Shown: in pieces, positions 1 through 6,405 of the stretch
Layout of the letters: each line of letters opens with the position of its first letter
Position numbering within the stretch: the first letter of the stretch is position 1
Assembly (NCBI GenBank): GCA_017461285.1
Contig: JAFTYS010000108.1
Coordinates: 1-7,993, forward strand
DNA from: Bacteroidales bacterium
GTDB lineage: Bacteria > Bacteroidota > Bacteroidia > Bacteroidales > UBA932
Direction: 5' to 3'
DNA length: 7,993 bases
Made by a program: the position numbers and the translations under genes
Notes under the pieces: generated by a model
What the model was told of the DNA's origin: nothing
What the model saw: only the letters and a program-made list of their open reading frames with translations
Databases searched by the model: none

Positions 1-918
1 ATCACAGACAATGACAATCCTAAAGAAAGATATGCTATACTTACCGATATACTCGGTGACGAGGACCACATCGGAGACATGGACTTCAAGGTGACCGGTA
101 CAAAGGACGGTATCACAGCGACCCAGATGGACATCAAGGTGGACGGCCTTTCATATGACGTACTCGAGAGGGCTCTCGAGCAGGCACGTCAGGGTCGTCT
201 CCATATCATGGGCGAGATGATGAAGACCATCAGCGAGCCACGTGCAGAGTACAAGGAATTCGTTCCACGTATGGTTCAGATCCGTGTTGCAGGCGAGTTC
301 ATCGGTGCAATCATCGGAAAGGGCGGCGAGACCATCCAGCGTATCCAGCGCGAGACCGGCACAACAATCACAATCACTGAGGAGCAGGTCAACGGCGTTT
401 CAGAGGGTGTTGTAGACATCTTCGGTCTTGACAAGGAGTCTATGGACAAGGCTCTGAACTGGATCAACGGCATCACAGCAGTTCCTGAAGCAGGCACAGT
501 ATACCACGGAAAGGTGGTTTCAATCCTCGAGTTCGGTGCATTCGTAGAGATTCTCCCAGGTAAGGAAGGACTTCTCCACGTATCGGAGATCGACTGGAAG
601 AAGACCGAGAAGGTGGAGGATGTCCTCAAGGTCGGTGACGAGGTGGACGTGAAGCTCCTCGAGATCGACGAGAAGACAGGAAAGATGAGGCTTTCACGCA
701 AGGCCCTCATCGAGAAGCCGGAAGGTTACGTAGAGCCTGAACGCAAGCCGCGCGGAGACCGCGGCCCGCGTCGTGACAACGACCGCCGCGACAACCGCGG
801 ACCACGTCGTGACGACAACCGCGGACCACGCCGCGACGACAGAGGCCCAAGAGGCCCTCGCCGCGAGCGCCCTGCAGACGCTCCTGAGCAGCAGAACAAC
901 GAGCCTGAGATGTTCTAA
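1..918 (+). CDS. pnp: Polyribonucleotide nucleotidyltransferase (PNPase), 3' part only
   Basis: PNPase degrades RNA 3'-to-5' with phosphate, releasing nucleoside diphosphates, and acts in cytoplasmic mRNA turnover. The reading frame is open from base 1, so the gene starts upstream; the ATG at 79 is internal. The 305 visible residues begin in the second RNase PH domain with the family signature [13 protein letters not shown] (codons 55-93). Its aspartates at 58-60 and 76-78 appear to match the catalytic acidic pair known in E. coli PNPase (Asp486/Asp492). Next comes a KH domain with the RNA-binding loop GKGG at visible residues 106-109, then an S1 domain (about residues 165-235, starting [19 protein letters not shown]). 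The protein ends in an Arg/Gly/Asp-rich tail of about 60 residues and a short acidic end (NNEPEMF). Domain order and motifs make the identity secure. The stop at 916-918 is followed by a strong terminator, so pnp is the last gene of its transcription unit. No ATA codon appears after the first few dozen bases, consistent with high expression. Confidence 0.97.
   Translation: MTDNDNPKERYAILTDILGDEDHIGDMDFKVTGTKDGITATQMDIKVDGLSYDVLERALEQARQGRLHIMGEMMKTISEPRAEYKEFVPRMVQIRVAGEFIGAIIGKGGETIQRIQRETGTTITITEEQVNGVSEGVVDIFGLDKESMDKALNWINGITAVPEAGTVYHGKVVSILEFGAFVEILPGKEGLLHVSEIDWKKTEKVEDVLKVGDEVDVKLLEIDEKTGKMRLSRKALIEKPEGYVEPERKPRGDRGPRRDNDRRDNRGPRRDDNRGPRRDDRGPRGPRRERPADAPEQQNNEPEMF
751..867 (+). repeat. 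Arg/Gly-rich tandem repeat region encoding the PNPase C-terminal tail
   Basis: The codons here spell repeated RGPRRD units at 760-777, 796-813 and 820-837, followed by a diverged RGPRGPRRE at 841-867. At DNA level, two near-identical tandem copies (796-819 and 820-840) start with CGCGGACCACG and differ mainly at third codon positions. This suggests duplication followed by selection on the protein. The tail is basic, low in complexity and presumably disordered. Similar RG-rich extensions are known as RNA-binding segments in other proteins; that role here is inference. Confidence 0.8.
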
Positions 919-937
919 ACATCGGATGGCAAGCGAT

Positions 938-974
938 AAAAGAGTGGCAGCATTGATGCAGCCACTCTTTTTTT
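938..974 (+). terminator. Intrinsic terminator of pnp
   Basis: The left arm AAAAGAGTGGC (938-948) pairs perfectly with GCCACTCTTTT (961-971). The 12-nt loop can extend by an inner GCA/TGC pairing (950-952 with 957-959). A run of seven T residues (968-974) overlaps the end of the right arm, giving the classical Rho-independent form on the + strand. It lies 20 bases after the pnp stop codon. The arm is A-rich on the left and T-rich on the right, so it could also work partly on the opposite strand, but no gene converges here. Confidence 0.92.
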
Positions 975-985
975 ATATACATTTG
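953..985 (+). promoter_or_regulatory. Bacteroidota-type promoter for the 5'-nucleotidase lipoprotein gene
   Basis: TACATTTG at 978-985 is a perfect match to the -7 consensus TAnnTTTG used by the primary sigma factor of Bacteroidota. A possible -33 element is the TTG at 953-955, in the loop of the pnp terminator, 22 bases upstream of the -7 box. Transcription would start near 991, leaving a leader of only about 15-20 nt before the ATG at 1008. No clear Shine-Dalgarno site is present; the leader is A-rich (AAAGAAACAG), as is usual in this phylum. The -7 box is direct observation; the -33 assignment is weaker. Confidence 0.68.
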
Positions 986-1007
986 CATAAAGAAACAGTC
1001 ATATCAT

Positions 1008-2618
1008 ATGAGATACATACACAGCTTTATCCTTATTGCATGGATTGTCTGCGCAGGCATCTTTGTTTCCTCGTGTGAAAAGCCTTGGGACAGGGTTCCC
1101 GGCGGCAGCAAGGAAGACAATGAAACCGTCACTCCGGAGAAGCCGGAGGAGGAAAAACCTTCGGAAAAAGAATTCGTAATCCTTTTCACGAACGATTTCC
1201 ACAGCCAGATAGAACCTATAGAAGCAGATGCATCTTCTTATGCAGACCGAGGCGGAATCAAGAGGATGAAGGTTCTTGTGGACAGCATACGCAAGGCTGA
1301 GCCGAACGTGCTTCTTGCCGATGCGGGAGACCTGGTGCAGGGCACATATTACTTCAGCCTCCTCAACGGAGTAGTGGAGATGATGGTTCTGGACGAGCTG
1401 GGATATGATGTAAGGACGTTGGGAAACCATGAATTCGACAAGAAGATGACAGGTCTGGGAGACATGCTGGCCTTGAGCAGAGTTCCGGTCGTGGCAACGA
1501 ATTACGATTTCAGCAACACCGCCATCTCAGGTTATATCCAGGACTCCGCCATAATCGAAACCGGCGGCATAAAGGTAGGGTTCATAGGTCTGAATGTCAT
1601 GCTGGAGAATCTTGTCGACCCTACGGCATGCGAAGGAGTGGAATGGCAGAATGCGATAAATGTCGCTGACATAGAGGCACAGAAACTGCGCCAGGATGGT
1701 GCGGACATCGTGATAGCGCTCTCACATCTGGGGTATGAGAAGACGGACAGAGTCTATTACGACAGAGGTATAGCAATGAATACCAGACATATAGACATGA
1801 TCATTGGAGGACATAGCCACACTGTCATAAAGCGTCCCGATTATGTCACCAACCTGGACGGGGATGCGGTCCCTGTGGTCCAGACCGGAAGCAAAGGCGT
1901 CTTCCTGGGATATGCTAAGGTTAGGATTGACGATGAAGGAAAGCCTTCATTCACATACCGGCTGATTCCAGTAGACAGCAGGCTGGACAGCCGTATCGAC
2001 AAGGATTTTTCAGCTCTGATAGATGTCTATTCAGCTACAGTCACAGACAAGATGAGCGAAGTGATAGGACATAGTCCAAGATCCATCAGGAAAGGCTCTC
2101 CGGAAAGTCCGCTCGGAAATCTTACAGGAGACGCGCTTGTCTGGATGGCGGAAGAGCTTTACGGTGTAAAGGCCGATGTCGGCATCTACAATTCAGGAGG
2201 CATACGCGCGGAGATTTCAGCGGGAGACGTGACGGTCGGAGATGTATACGCAGTCTATCCTTTCGACAACGTCCTTTCTCTTGTAACCCTTAAGGGAAGA
2301 GACCTTAAGAAGCTATTCGACTACGTTGCCTCCAGCGGAGGGCTCCCGATCAATGCAGATGTGAAGATGGTAATCCAGGACGGAACCGTCAAGTCCGTCA
2401 CAGTCGGAGGAAAGACGGTAGATGACAGCAAGACCTATACTGTAGCTACCATCGACTATCTCGTAAACCTCGGAAGATACGGCCTGGAGAATGCAATGAC
2501 ACGTCGTGACGCCTCTGATATCATAAGAGACAATTTCGTGGATTATTTCAGACATCTTGCAGCAGAAAACAGCGGCATGATAACGGCTGCAAAGGACGGA
2601 CGCATCACTGTGGAATAA
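1008..2618 (+). CDS. Lipoprotein 5'-nucleotidase / UshA-family metallophosphoesterase
   Basis: This is a 536-residue envelope enzyme predicted to remove phosphate from nucleotides or related phosphoesters. Residues 1-22 form a short lipoprotein signal peptide ending in a VSSC lipobox, with Cys23 as the lipidation site. A Glu/Lys/Pro-rich linker (about 24-55) follows. The metallophosphatase domain carries the expected two-metal ligands: FTNDFH (Asp63, His65), GDLVQG (Asp108), GNHEFD (Asn140, with His141 and Asp144 resembling the UshA catalytic dyad), SHLG (His240) and GGHSHT (His269, His271). The C-terminal 5'-nucleotidase substrate domain (about 345-536) has SPLGNLTGDAL, NSGGIR (395-400) and YPFDN (417-421). 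Length matches UshA (about 550). The start is fixed by the signal peptide. Substrate cannot be told: UDP-sugar hydrolase, 5'-nucleotidase and cyclic phosphodiesterase activities all occur in the family. It has its own promoter, is separated from hut by 59 bases, and shows no recognisable terminator. It uses more ATA and AGA/AGG codons than its neighbours. Confidence 0.93.
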   Translation: MRYIHSFILIAWIVCAGIFVSSCEKPWDRVPGGSKEDNETVTPEKPEEEKPSEKEFVILFTNDFHSQIEPIEADASSYADRGGIKRMKVLVDSIRKAEPNVLLADAGDLVQGTYYFSLLNGVVEMMVLDELGYDVRTLGNHEFDKKMTGLGDMLALSRVPVVATNYDFSNTAISGYIQDSAIIETGGIKVGFIGLNVMLENLVDPTACEGVEWQNAINVADIEAQKLRQDGADIVIALSHLGYEKTDRVYYDRGIAMNTRHIDMIIGGHSHTVIKRPDYVTNLDGDAVPVVQTGSKGVFLGYAKVRIDDEGKPSFTYRLIPVDSRLDSRIDKDFSALIDVYSATVTDKMSEVIGHSPRSIRKGSPESPLGNLTGDALVWMAEELYGVKADVGIYNSGGIRAEISAGDVTVGDVYAVYPFDNVLSLVTLKGRDLKKLFDYVASSGGLPINADVKMVIQDGTVKSVTVGGKTVDDSKTYTVATIDYLVNLGRYGLENAMTRRDASDIIRDNFVDYFRHLAAENSGMITAAKDGRITVE

Positions 2619-2631
2619 ACATTAATTTTGC

Positions 2632-2677
2632 TATATTTGTAGGATAAACGGAAATTCTATAAAAAACACAACCATAT
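2632..2677 (+). promoter_or_regulatory. Candidate promoter and leader of the hut operon
   Basis: TATATTTG at 2632-2639 matches the Bacteroidota -7 consensus TAnnTTTG exactly. No good TTTG-type -33 box lies about 20 bases upstream; the region falls at the end of the preceding gene (around 2606-2613) and reads ACTGTGGA. That suggests a weak promoter or one needing an activator. Transcription would begin near 2646, giving a leader of about 30 nt with an A-rich stretch (AAAAAACACAA, 2661-2671) just before the ftcD ATG at 2678. Such A-rich leaders replace Shine-Dalgarno pairing in this phylum. I see no operator palindrome in the 59-base gap. Confidence 0.6.
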
Positions 2678-4381
2678 ATGGAAAGAATCATCGAGTGTGT
2701 GCCTAATTTCAGCGAAGGCCGCAACATGGAAGTGATAGACGCAATAGTGGCGTCAATTGAGAAATCGGGCGGAGTCAAGGTTCTGGACGTAGATCCGGGC
2801 GAAGCTACAAACCGTACGGTCGTGACATTCGTCGGCAGTCCTGAGGATGTCGTTGAAGCGGCATTCCAGGGAGTGAAGACTGCAGGAGAACTTATCGACA
2901 TGCGACATCATCATGGTGCCCATCCTCGTTCGGGAGCTACAGACGTGCTGCCTCTCATCCCTATTTCCGGTATTACACTTCAAGAATGCGCTGAACTGGC
3001 GAGAAAGCTGGCTGAGCGCATTTTCAATGAACTGGAGATTCCTTGCTACTGCTATGAAGCTGCCGCTAAGAAGCCTGAACGCAAGAACCTCGCCGTATGC
3101 CGTGCAGGCGAATACGAGGCCCTTCCTGAAAAGATGGGAGACCCTGAGCGCCAGCCTGACTTCGGTCCCGGATGCTACACCGAGCGTGCGGCACAGGCAG
3201 GTGCGACCAACGTAGGAGCCCGAGATTTCCTTATCGCAGTTAACTACAACCTCAACACGACTTCCACCCGCCGCGCCAACGCCATAGCCTTCGACGTGCG
3301 CGAAAAGGGCCGCCCGAAGAGGGAAGGCAATCCGATCACAGGAAAGATCGTGAAGGACGAGAAGGGCAAGACCGTGATGATTCCGGGTACATTGAAGGGC
3401 TGCAAGGCAATCGGATGGTTCATCGACGAATACGGAATCGCTCAGGTTTCCATGAACATAACCGATATCAATACGACTCCGCTTCATGTGGCATTTGACG
3501 AGGTCTGCCGCGCCGCACAGGCCCGCGGCCTCCGCGTCACAGGTACAGAGATCGTGGGTCTGGTTCCGAAGCGTACGCTCATCGAAGCGGGACGCTATTT
3601 CCTCGAGAAGCAGCAGCGCTCGACAGGCATCTCTGAAGACGAGATAATGAAGATTGCAGTGAAGTCTATGGGACTTGACGACCTCAAGCCTTTCAATCCG
3701 AAGGAGAAGGTCGTAGAATTCCTTATCGAGGACGAGAAGGAGGCTGCAGCGCGGGAGAGGCTTGTCCGCATGACCTGCAAGGGCTTTGCATATGAAACAG
3801 CATCTGAATCCCCTGCCCCTGGCGGCGGATCCATTTCTGCATATATGGGAGCGCTCGGAGCGGCTCTGGGAACAATGGTTGCGAACCTGTCATCTCACAA
3901 GGCGGGATGGGACGCACGCTGGAAGGAGTTCTCTGACTGGGCTGACAAGGGCCAGGACGTGATGCGCAGGCTTCTCGCCCTTGTGGACGAGGATACCGCC
4001 GCATTCGACAGGATCATGGCGGCGATCGGCATGCCGAAGGGATCAGACGAGGAGAAGGCAGCGCGCGCTGCAGCTCTGGAAGCAGCTACCCTTTATGCGA
4101 CTGAAGTCCCTCTCAAGACCATGAAGACTGCCATGGAGGTCTTCCCTATCGTAAGGGCGATGGCCCAGGAAGGCAATCCGGCGTCGGTTTCTGACGCTGG
4201 TGTAGGTGCCCTCGCGGCGCGCAGCGCCGTGCTCGGAGCCCAGCTCAACGTACGCATCAACGCGGCCGGCCTCGCTGACCGCGAGGCCGCCGGCCGCCTC
4301 TGCGCCGAAGCGGCGGAAATTGCTGCAAAGGCTGTTGCAGAAGAAGTGGAGATCCTGGATATTGTAAACGGAAAGATTTAA
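2678..4381 (+). CDS. ftcD: Bifunctional glutamate formimidoyltransferase / formimidoyl-THF cyclodeaminase
   Basis: This cytoplasmic enzyme takes the formimino group from N-formimino-L-glutamate onto tetrahydrofolate, releasing glutamate, then cyclises formimino-THF to 5,10-methenyl-THF with loss of ammonia. The 567-residue product has both domains of mammalian FTCD (541 residues). The transferase (about 1-330) opens with IIECVPNFSEGR and carries MRHHHGAHPRSGATDV, whose His82 matches the catalytic His82 of porcine FTCD. The cyclodeaminase (about 365-560) carries the hallmark PAPGGGS at 379-385. A linker (about 305-364) joins them. The two domains are separate proteins in many bacteria; here they are one unbroken frame. 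The ATG at 2678 immediately precedes the conserved N-terminus and follows an A-rich leader. It is the first gene of the hut operon. Its stop TAA shares one base with the hutU ATG (TAATG at 4379-4383), so translation is probably coupled. The last 180 bases are unusually GC-rich and contain a strong hairpin (4262-4297). Confidence 0.96.
   Translation: MERIIECVPNFSEGRNMEVIDAIVASIEKSGGVKVLDVDPGEATNRTVVTFVGSPEDVVEAAFQGVKTAGELIDMRHHHGAHPRSGATDVLPLIPISGITLQECAELARKLAERIFNELEIPCYCYEAAAKKPERKNLAVCRAGEYEALPEKMGDPERQPDFGPGCYTERAAQAGATNVGARDFLIAVNYNLNTTSTRRANAIAFDVREKGRPKREGNPITGKIVKDEKGKTVMIPGTLKGCKAIGWFIDEYGIAQVSMNITDINTTPLHVAFDEVCRAAQARGLRVTGTEIVGLVPKRTLIEAGRYFLEKQQRSTGISEDEIMKIAVKSMGLDDLKPFNPKEKVVEFLIEDEKEAAARERLVRMTCKGFAYETASESPAPGGGSISAYMGALGAALGTMVANLSSHKAGWDARWKEFSDWADKGQDVMRRLLALVDEDTAAFDRIMAAIGMPKGSDEEKAARAAALEAATLYATEVPLKTMKTAMEVFPIVRAMAQEGNPASVSDAGVGALAARSAVLGAQLNVRINAAGLADREAAGRLCAEAAEIAAKAVAEEVEILDIVNGKI
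4215..4297 (+). other. Pair of GC-rich hairpins inside the 3' end of ftcD
   Basis: A strong inverted repeat lies at 4262-4297. GCGGCCGGCCTCGC (4262-4275) pairs with GCGAGG (4281-4286) and CCGGCCGC (4290-4297), around a 5-nt loop (TGACC) and with a 3-nt bulge at 4287-4289: 14 base pairs, 13 of them G-C. Just upstream, CGGCGC (4215-4220) can pair with GCGCCG (4224-4229) around a 3-nt loop. There is no T-run, so neither is an intrinsic terminator. The larger hairpin lies about 85 bases before the hutU start. Part of the symmetry follows from the coded repeat AAGLADREAAGRL, so a regulatory role is only a possibility. Confidence 0.5.
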
Positions 4382-6405
4382 TGAAAATGAACAGATTTCA
4401 CGAAGATATATTGGCTGGAATTCCGGCGGTGCTGCCGCAGCCGAAGCCCTATGACACGACTGTGAACCATGCTCCGAAGCGCAAGGAGATCCTCAGCGCA
4501 GAAGAGAAGGTGCTGGCGATAAAGAACGCCCTCCGCTATTTTCCGGCGGAGCATCATGAAGTCCTTGCAAAGGAGTTCGCACAGGAGCTTAAGGACTACG
4601 GACGCATCTACATGTACCGTTTCCGTCCTGACTACGAGATGTACGCCCGTCCTATCGGCGAGTACCCTGCAAAGTCGAAGCAGGCCGCAGCGATCATGGC
4701 AATGATCCAGAACAACCTTGATTACCGTGTGGCCCAGCATCCGCATGAACTCATCACTTACGGCGGCAACGGAGCCGTGTTCCAGAACTGGGCGCAGTAC
4801 CGTCTCGTGATGCAGTATCTCGCCACGATGACCGACGAGCAGACCCTCGTGATGTACTCCGGCCACCCTCTCGGACTCTTCCCTAGCCACAAGGACGCTC
4901 CACGCGTGATCGTGACGAACGGAATGGTGATTCCGAACTATTCGAAGCCGGACCACTGGGAGAAGTTCAACGCCCTCGGAGTATCGCAGTACGGCCAGAT
5001 GACCGCAGGTTCATACATGTACATCGGCCCTCAGGGCATCGTGCACGGAACCACGATCACCGTCATGAATGCAGCACGCAAGCAGCTCAAGGCGCGCGGA
5101 CTCGAAGGAACCCAGGAAAACATGAAGGGAATGCTCTTCGTGACTGCCGGACTCGGCGGAATGTCCGGAGCACAGCCTAAGGCTGGCGTCATCTCAGGCG
5201 TCGTAAGCGTTTGCGCGGAGGTCAATCCTCATGCAGCGCATAAAAGGCATGACCAGGGATGGGTAGATGAGATCCACGAAGACCTCGACGAACTGATACC
5301 ACGCATCCGCAAGGCCGTAGAAGACAAGGAAGTAGTATCTATAGCATATCAGGGCAATGTCGTGGACCTTTGGGAGAGGCTCGCGGAAGAAGACATCCAC
5401 GTCGACCTCGGTTCCGACCAGACATCGCTCCACAATCCATGGGCAGGAGGCTACTACCCTGTCGGATACTCATACGAAGAGTCTAACCGCATGATGGCAG
5501 AAGAGCCTGAAAGATTCAAGGAATGTGTCCAGGAGTCGCTCCGCAGACATGCAGCAGCTGTCAACAAGCTCGCGGCAAAGGGCATGTACTTCTTTGACTA
5601 CGGCAACGCCTTCCTTCTCGAGGCATCACGCGCCGGTGCGGATGTACTGAAAGCGGACGGACGCTTCCGCTACCCTTCTTATGTACAGGACATCATGGGT
5701 CCTCTGTTCTTCGACTACGGATTCGGTCCGTTCAGATGGGTCTGCATGTCCGAGAATCCTGAAGACCTCGCGAAGTCCGACGCAATCGCGGCACGTGTAC
5801 TGCGCGAGATCATGGCCGAAGCTCCTGAGGAGATCCAGGGACAGATGATGGACAACATCATATGGATCGAAGAGGCCGGCCGCAACAACCTCGTTGTCGG
5901 CTCGCAGGCCCGCATCCTCTATGCCGACTGCGAAGGCCGCACCAAGATAGCCCTCGCATTCAACGAGGCCATCCGCAGCGGAGAAATCACAGCTCCTATC
6001 GTCCTCGGACGCGACCACCACGACGTATCGGGAACCGACTCGCCTTTCCGTGAGACATCGAACATATATGACGGATCGCAGTTCTGCGCCGACATGGCAG
6101 TACACAACGTCATCGGCGACGGATTCCGCGGCGCGACATGGGTTTCGATCCATAACGGCGGCGGTGTAGGCTGGGGCGAAGTGATGAACGGAGGATTCGG
6201 AATGGTCATCGACGGCAGCGAAGATTCCGACAGGCACATCCAGGAGATGCTCCTGTGGGACGTCAACAACGGAATCGCACGCCGCAGCTGGGCCCGCAAC
6301 GAAGGCGCCATCCACGCAATCCGCCGTGAGATGGAGCGCACCCCTGGCCTGAAGGTCACCCTCCCAAACATTGCAGACGAAGAAATGATCAAGAACATAT
6401 TATGA
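4381..6405 (+). CDS. hutU: Urocanate hydratase (urocanase), long form
   Basis: Urocanase adds water to urocanate to give 4-imidazolone-5-propionate, using tightly bound NAD+ as an electrophile; it is a cytoplasmic homodimer. The 674-residue length matches the long type seen in animals (UROC1, about 676) rather than the roughly 555-residue form of Pseudomonas and Bacillus. The extra length is mostly an N-terminal extension (about residues 1-90) and internal insertions. Core signatures are clear: YGGNGAVFQNWAQY from residue 127, SGHPLGLFPSH, YGQMTAGSYMYIGPQGIVHGT, the NAD-binding glycine motif LGGMSGAQPKA at 258-268, DQTSLHNPWAGGYYP and GFGPFRW at 447-453. At the segment where short-form enzymes have PLFC, this protein has PLFF (441-444), with a Cys at 455 instead. 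ATG 4381 overlaps the ftcD stop by one base; a second ATG at 4387 is a less likely start. A weak purine run GGAAAG lies at 4370-4375. Its stop overlaps hutH by 4 nt. Confidence 0.96.
   Translation: MKMNRFHEDILAGIPAVLPQPKPYDTTVNHAPKRKEILSAEEKVLAIKNALRYFPAEHHEVLAKEFAQELKDYGRIYMYRFRPDYEMYARPIGEYPAKSKQAAAIMAMIQNNLDYRVAQHPHELITYGGNGAVFQNWAQYRLVMQYLATMTDEQTLVMYSGHPLGLFPSHKDAPRVIVTNGMVIPNYSKPDHWEKFNALGVSQYGQMTAGSYMYIGPQGIVHGTTITVMNAARKQLKARGLEGTQENMKGMLFVTAGLGGMSGAQPKAGVISGVVSVCAEVNPHAAHKRHDQGWVDEIHEDLDELIPRIRKAVEDKEVVSIAYQGNVVDLWERLAEEDIHVDLGSDQTSLHNPWAGGYYPVGYSYEESNRMMAEEPERFKECVQESLRRHAAAVNKLAAKGMYFFDYGNAFLLEASRAGADVLKADGRFRYPSYVQDIMGPLFFDYGFGPFRWVCMSENPEDLAKSDAIAARVLREIMAEAPEEIQGQMMDNIIWIEEAGRNNLVVGSQARILYADCEGRTKIALAFNEAIRSGEITAPIVLGRDHHDVSGTDSPFRETSNIYDGSQFCADMAVHNVIGDGFRGATWVSIHNGGGVGWGEVMNGGFGMVIDGSEDSDRHIQEMLLWDVNNGIARRSWARNEGAIHAIRREMERTPGLKVTLPNIADEEMIKNIL

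Noticed and set aside
751..867. Short tandem repeats that might suggest a CRISPR-like or satellite array
   Set aside because: The repeats are in frame, vary mainly at third codon positions, have no spacers, and continue the PNPase protein to its normal stop.
919..1007. Small RNA or small protein gene in the pnp-lipoprotein gap
   Set aside because: The 89 bases are accounted for by terminator, promoter and short leader; no further structure or start codon with coding signal is visible.
773..1078. Plus-strand open frame starting in the pnp tail and crossing the terminator
   Set aside because: Its start encodes a Thr/Ala repeat that is just the frame-shifted RGPRRD repeat, and it runs through the terminator and promoter into the lipoprotein gene.
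2753..3487. Long open frame on the minus strand inside ftcD (244 codons)
   Set aside because: It lies antisense to strongly conserved ftcD codons, has no promoter or recognisable domain, and its composition is what reversed GC-rich codons give.
5626..6315. Long open frame on the minus strand inside hutU (229 codons)
   Set aside because: It mirrors the hutU reading frame, shows no family motif, and has no start context or neighbours; best explained as a by-product of codon bias.
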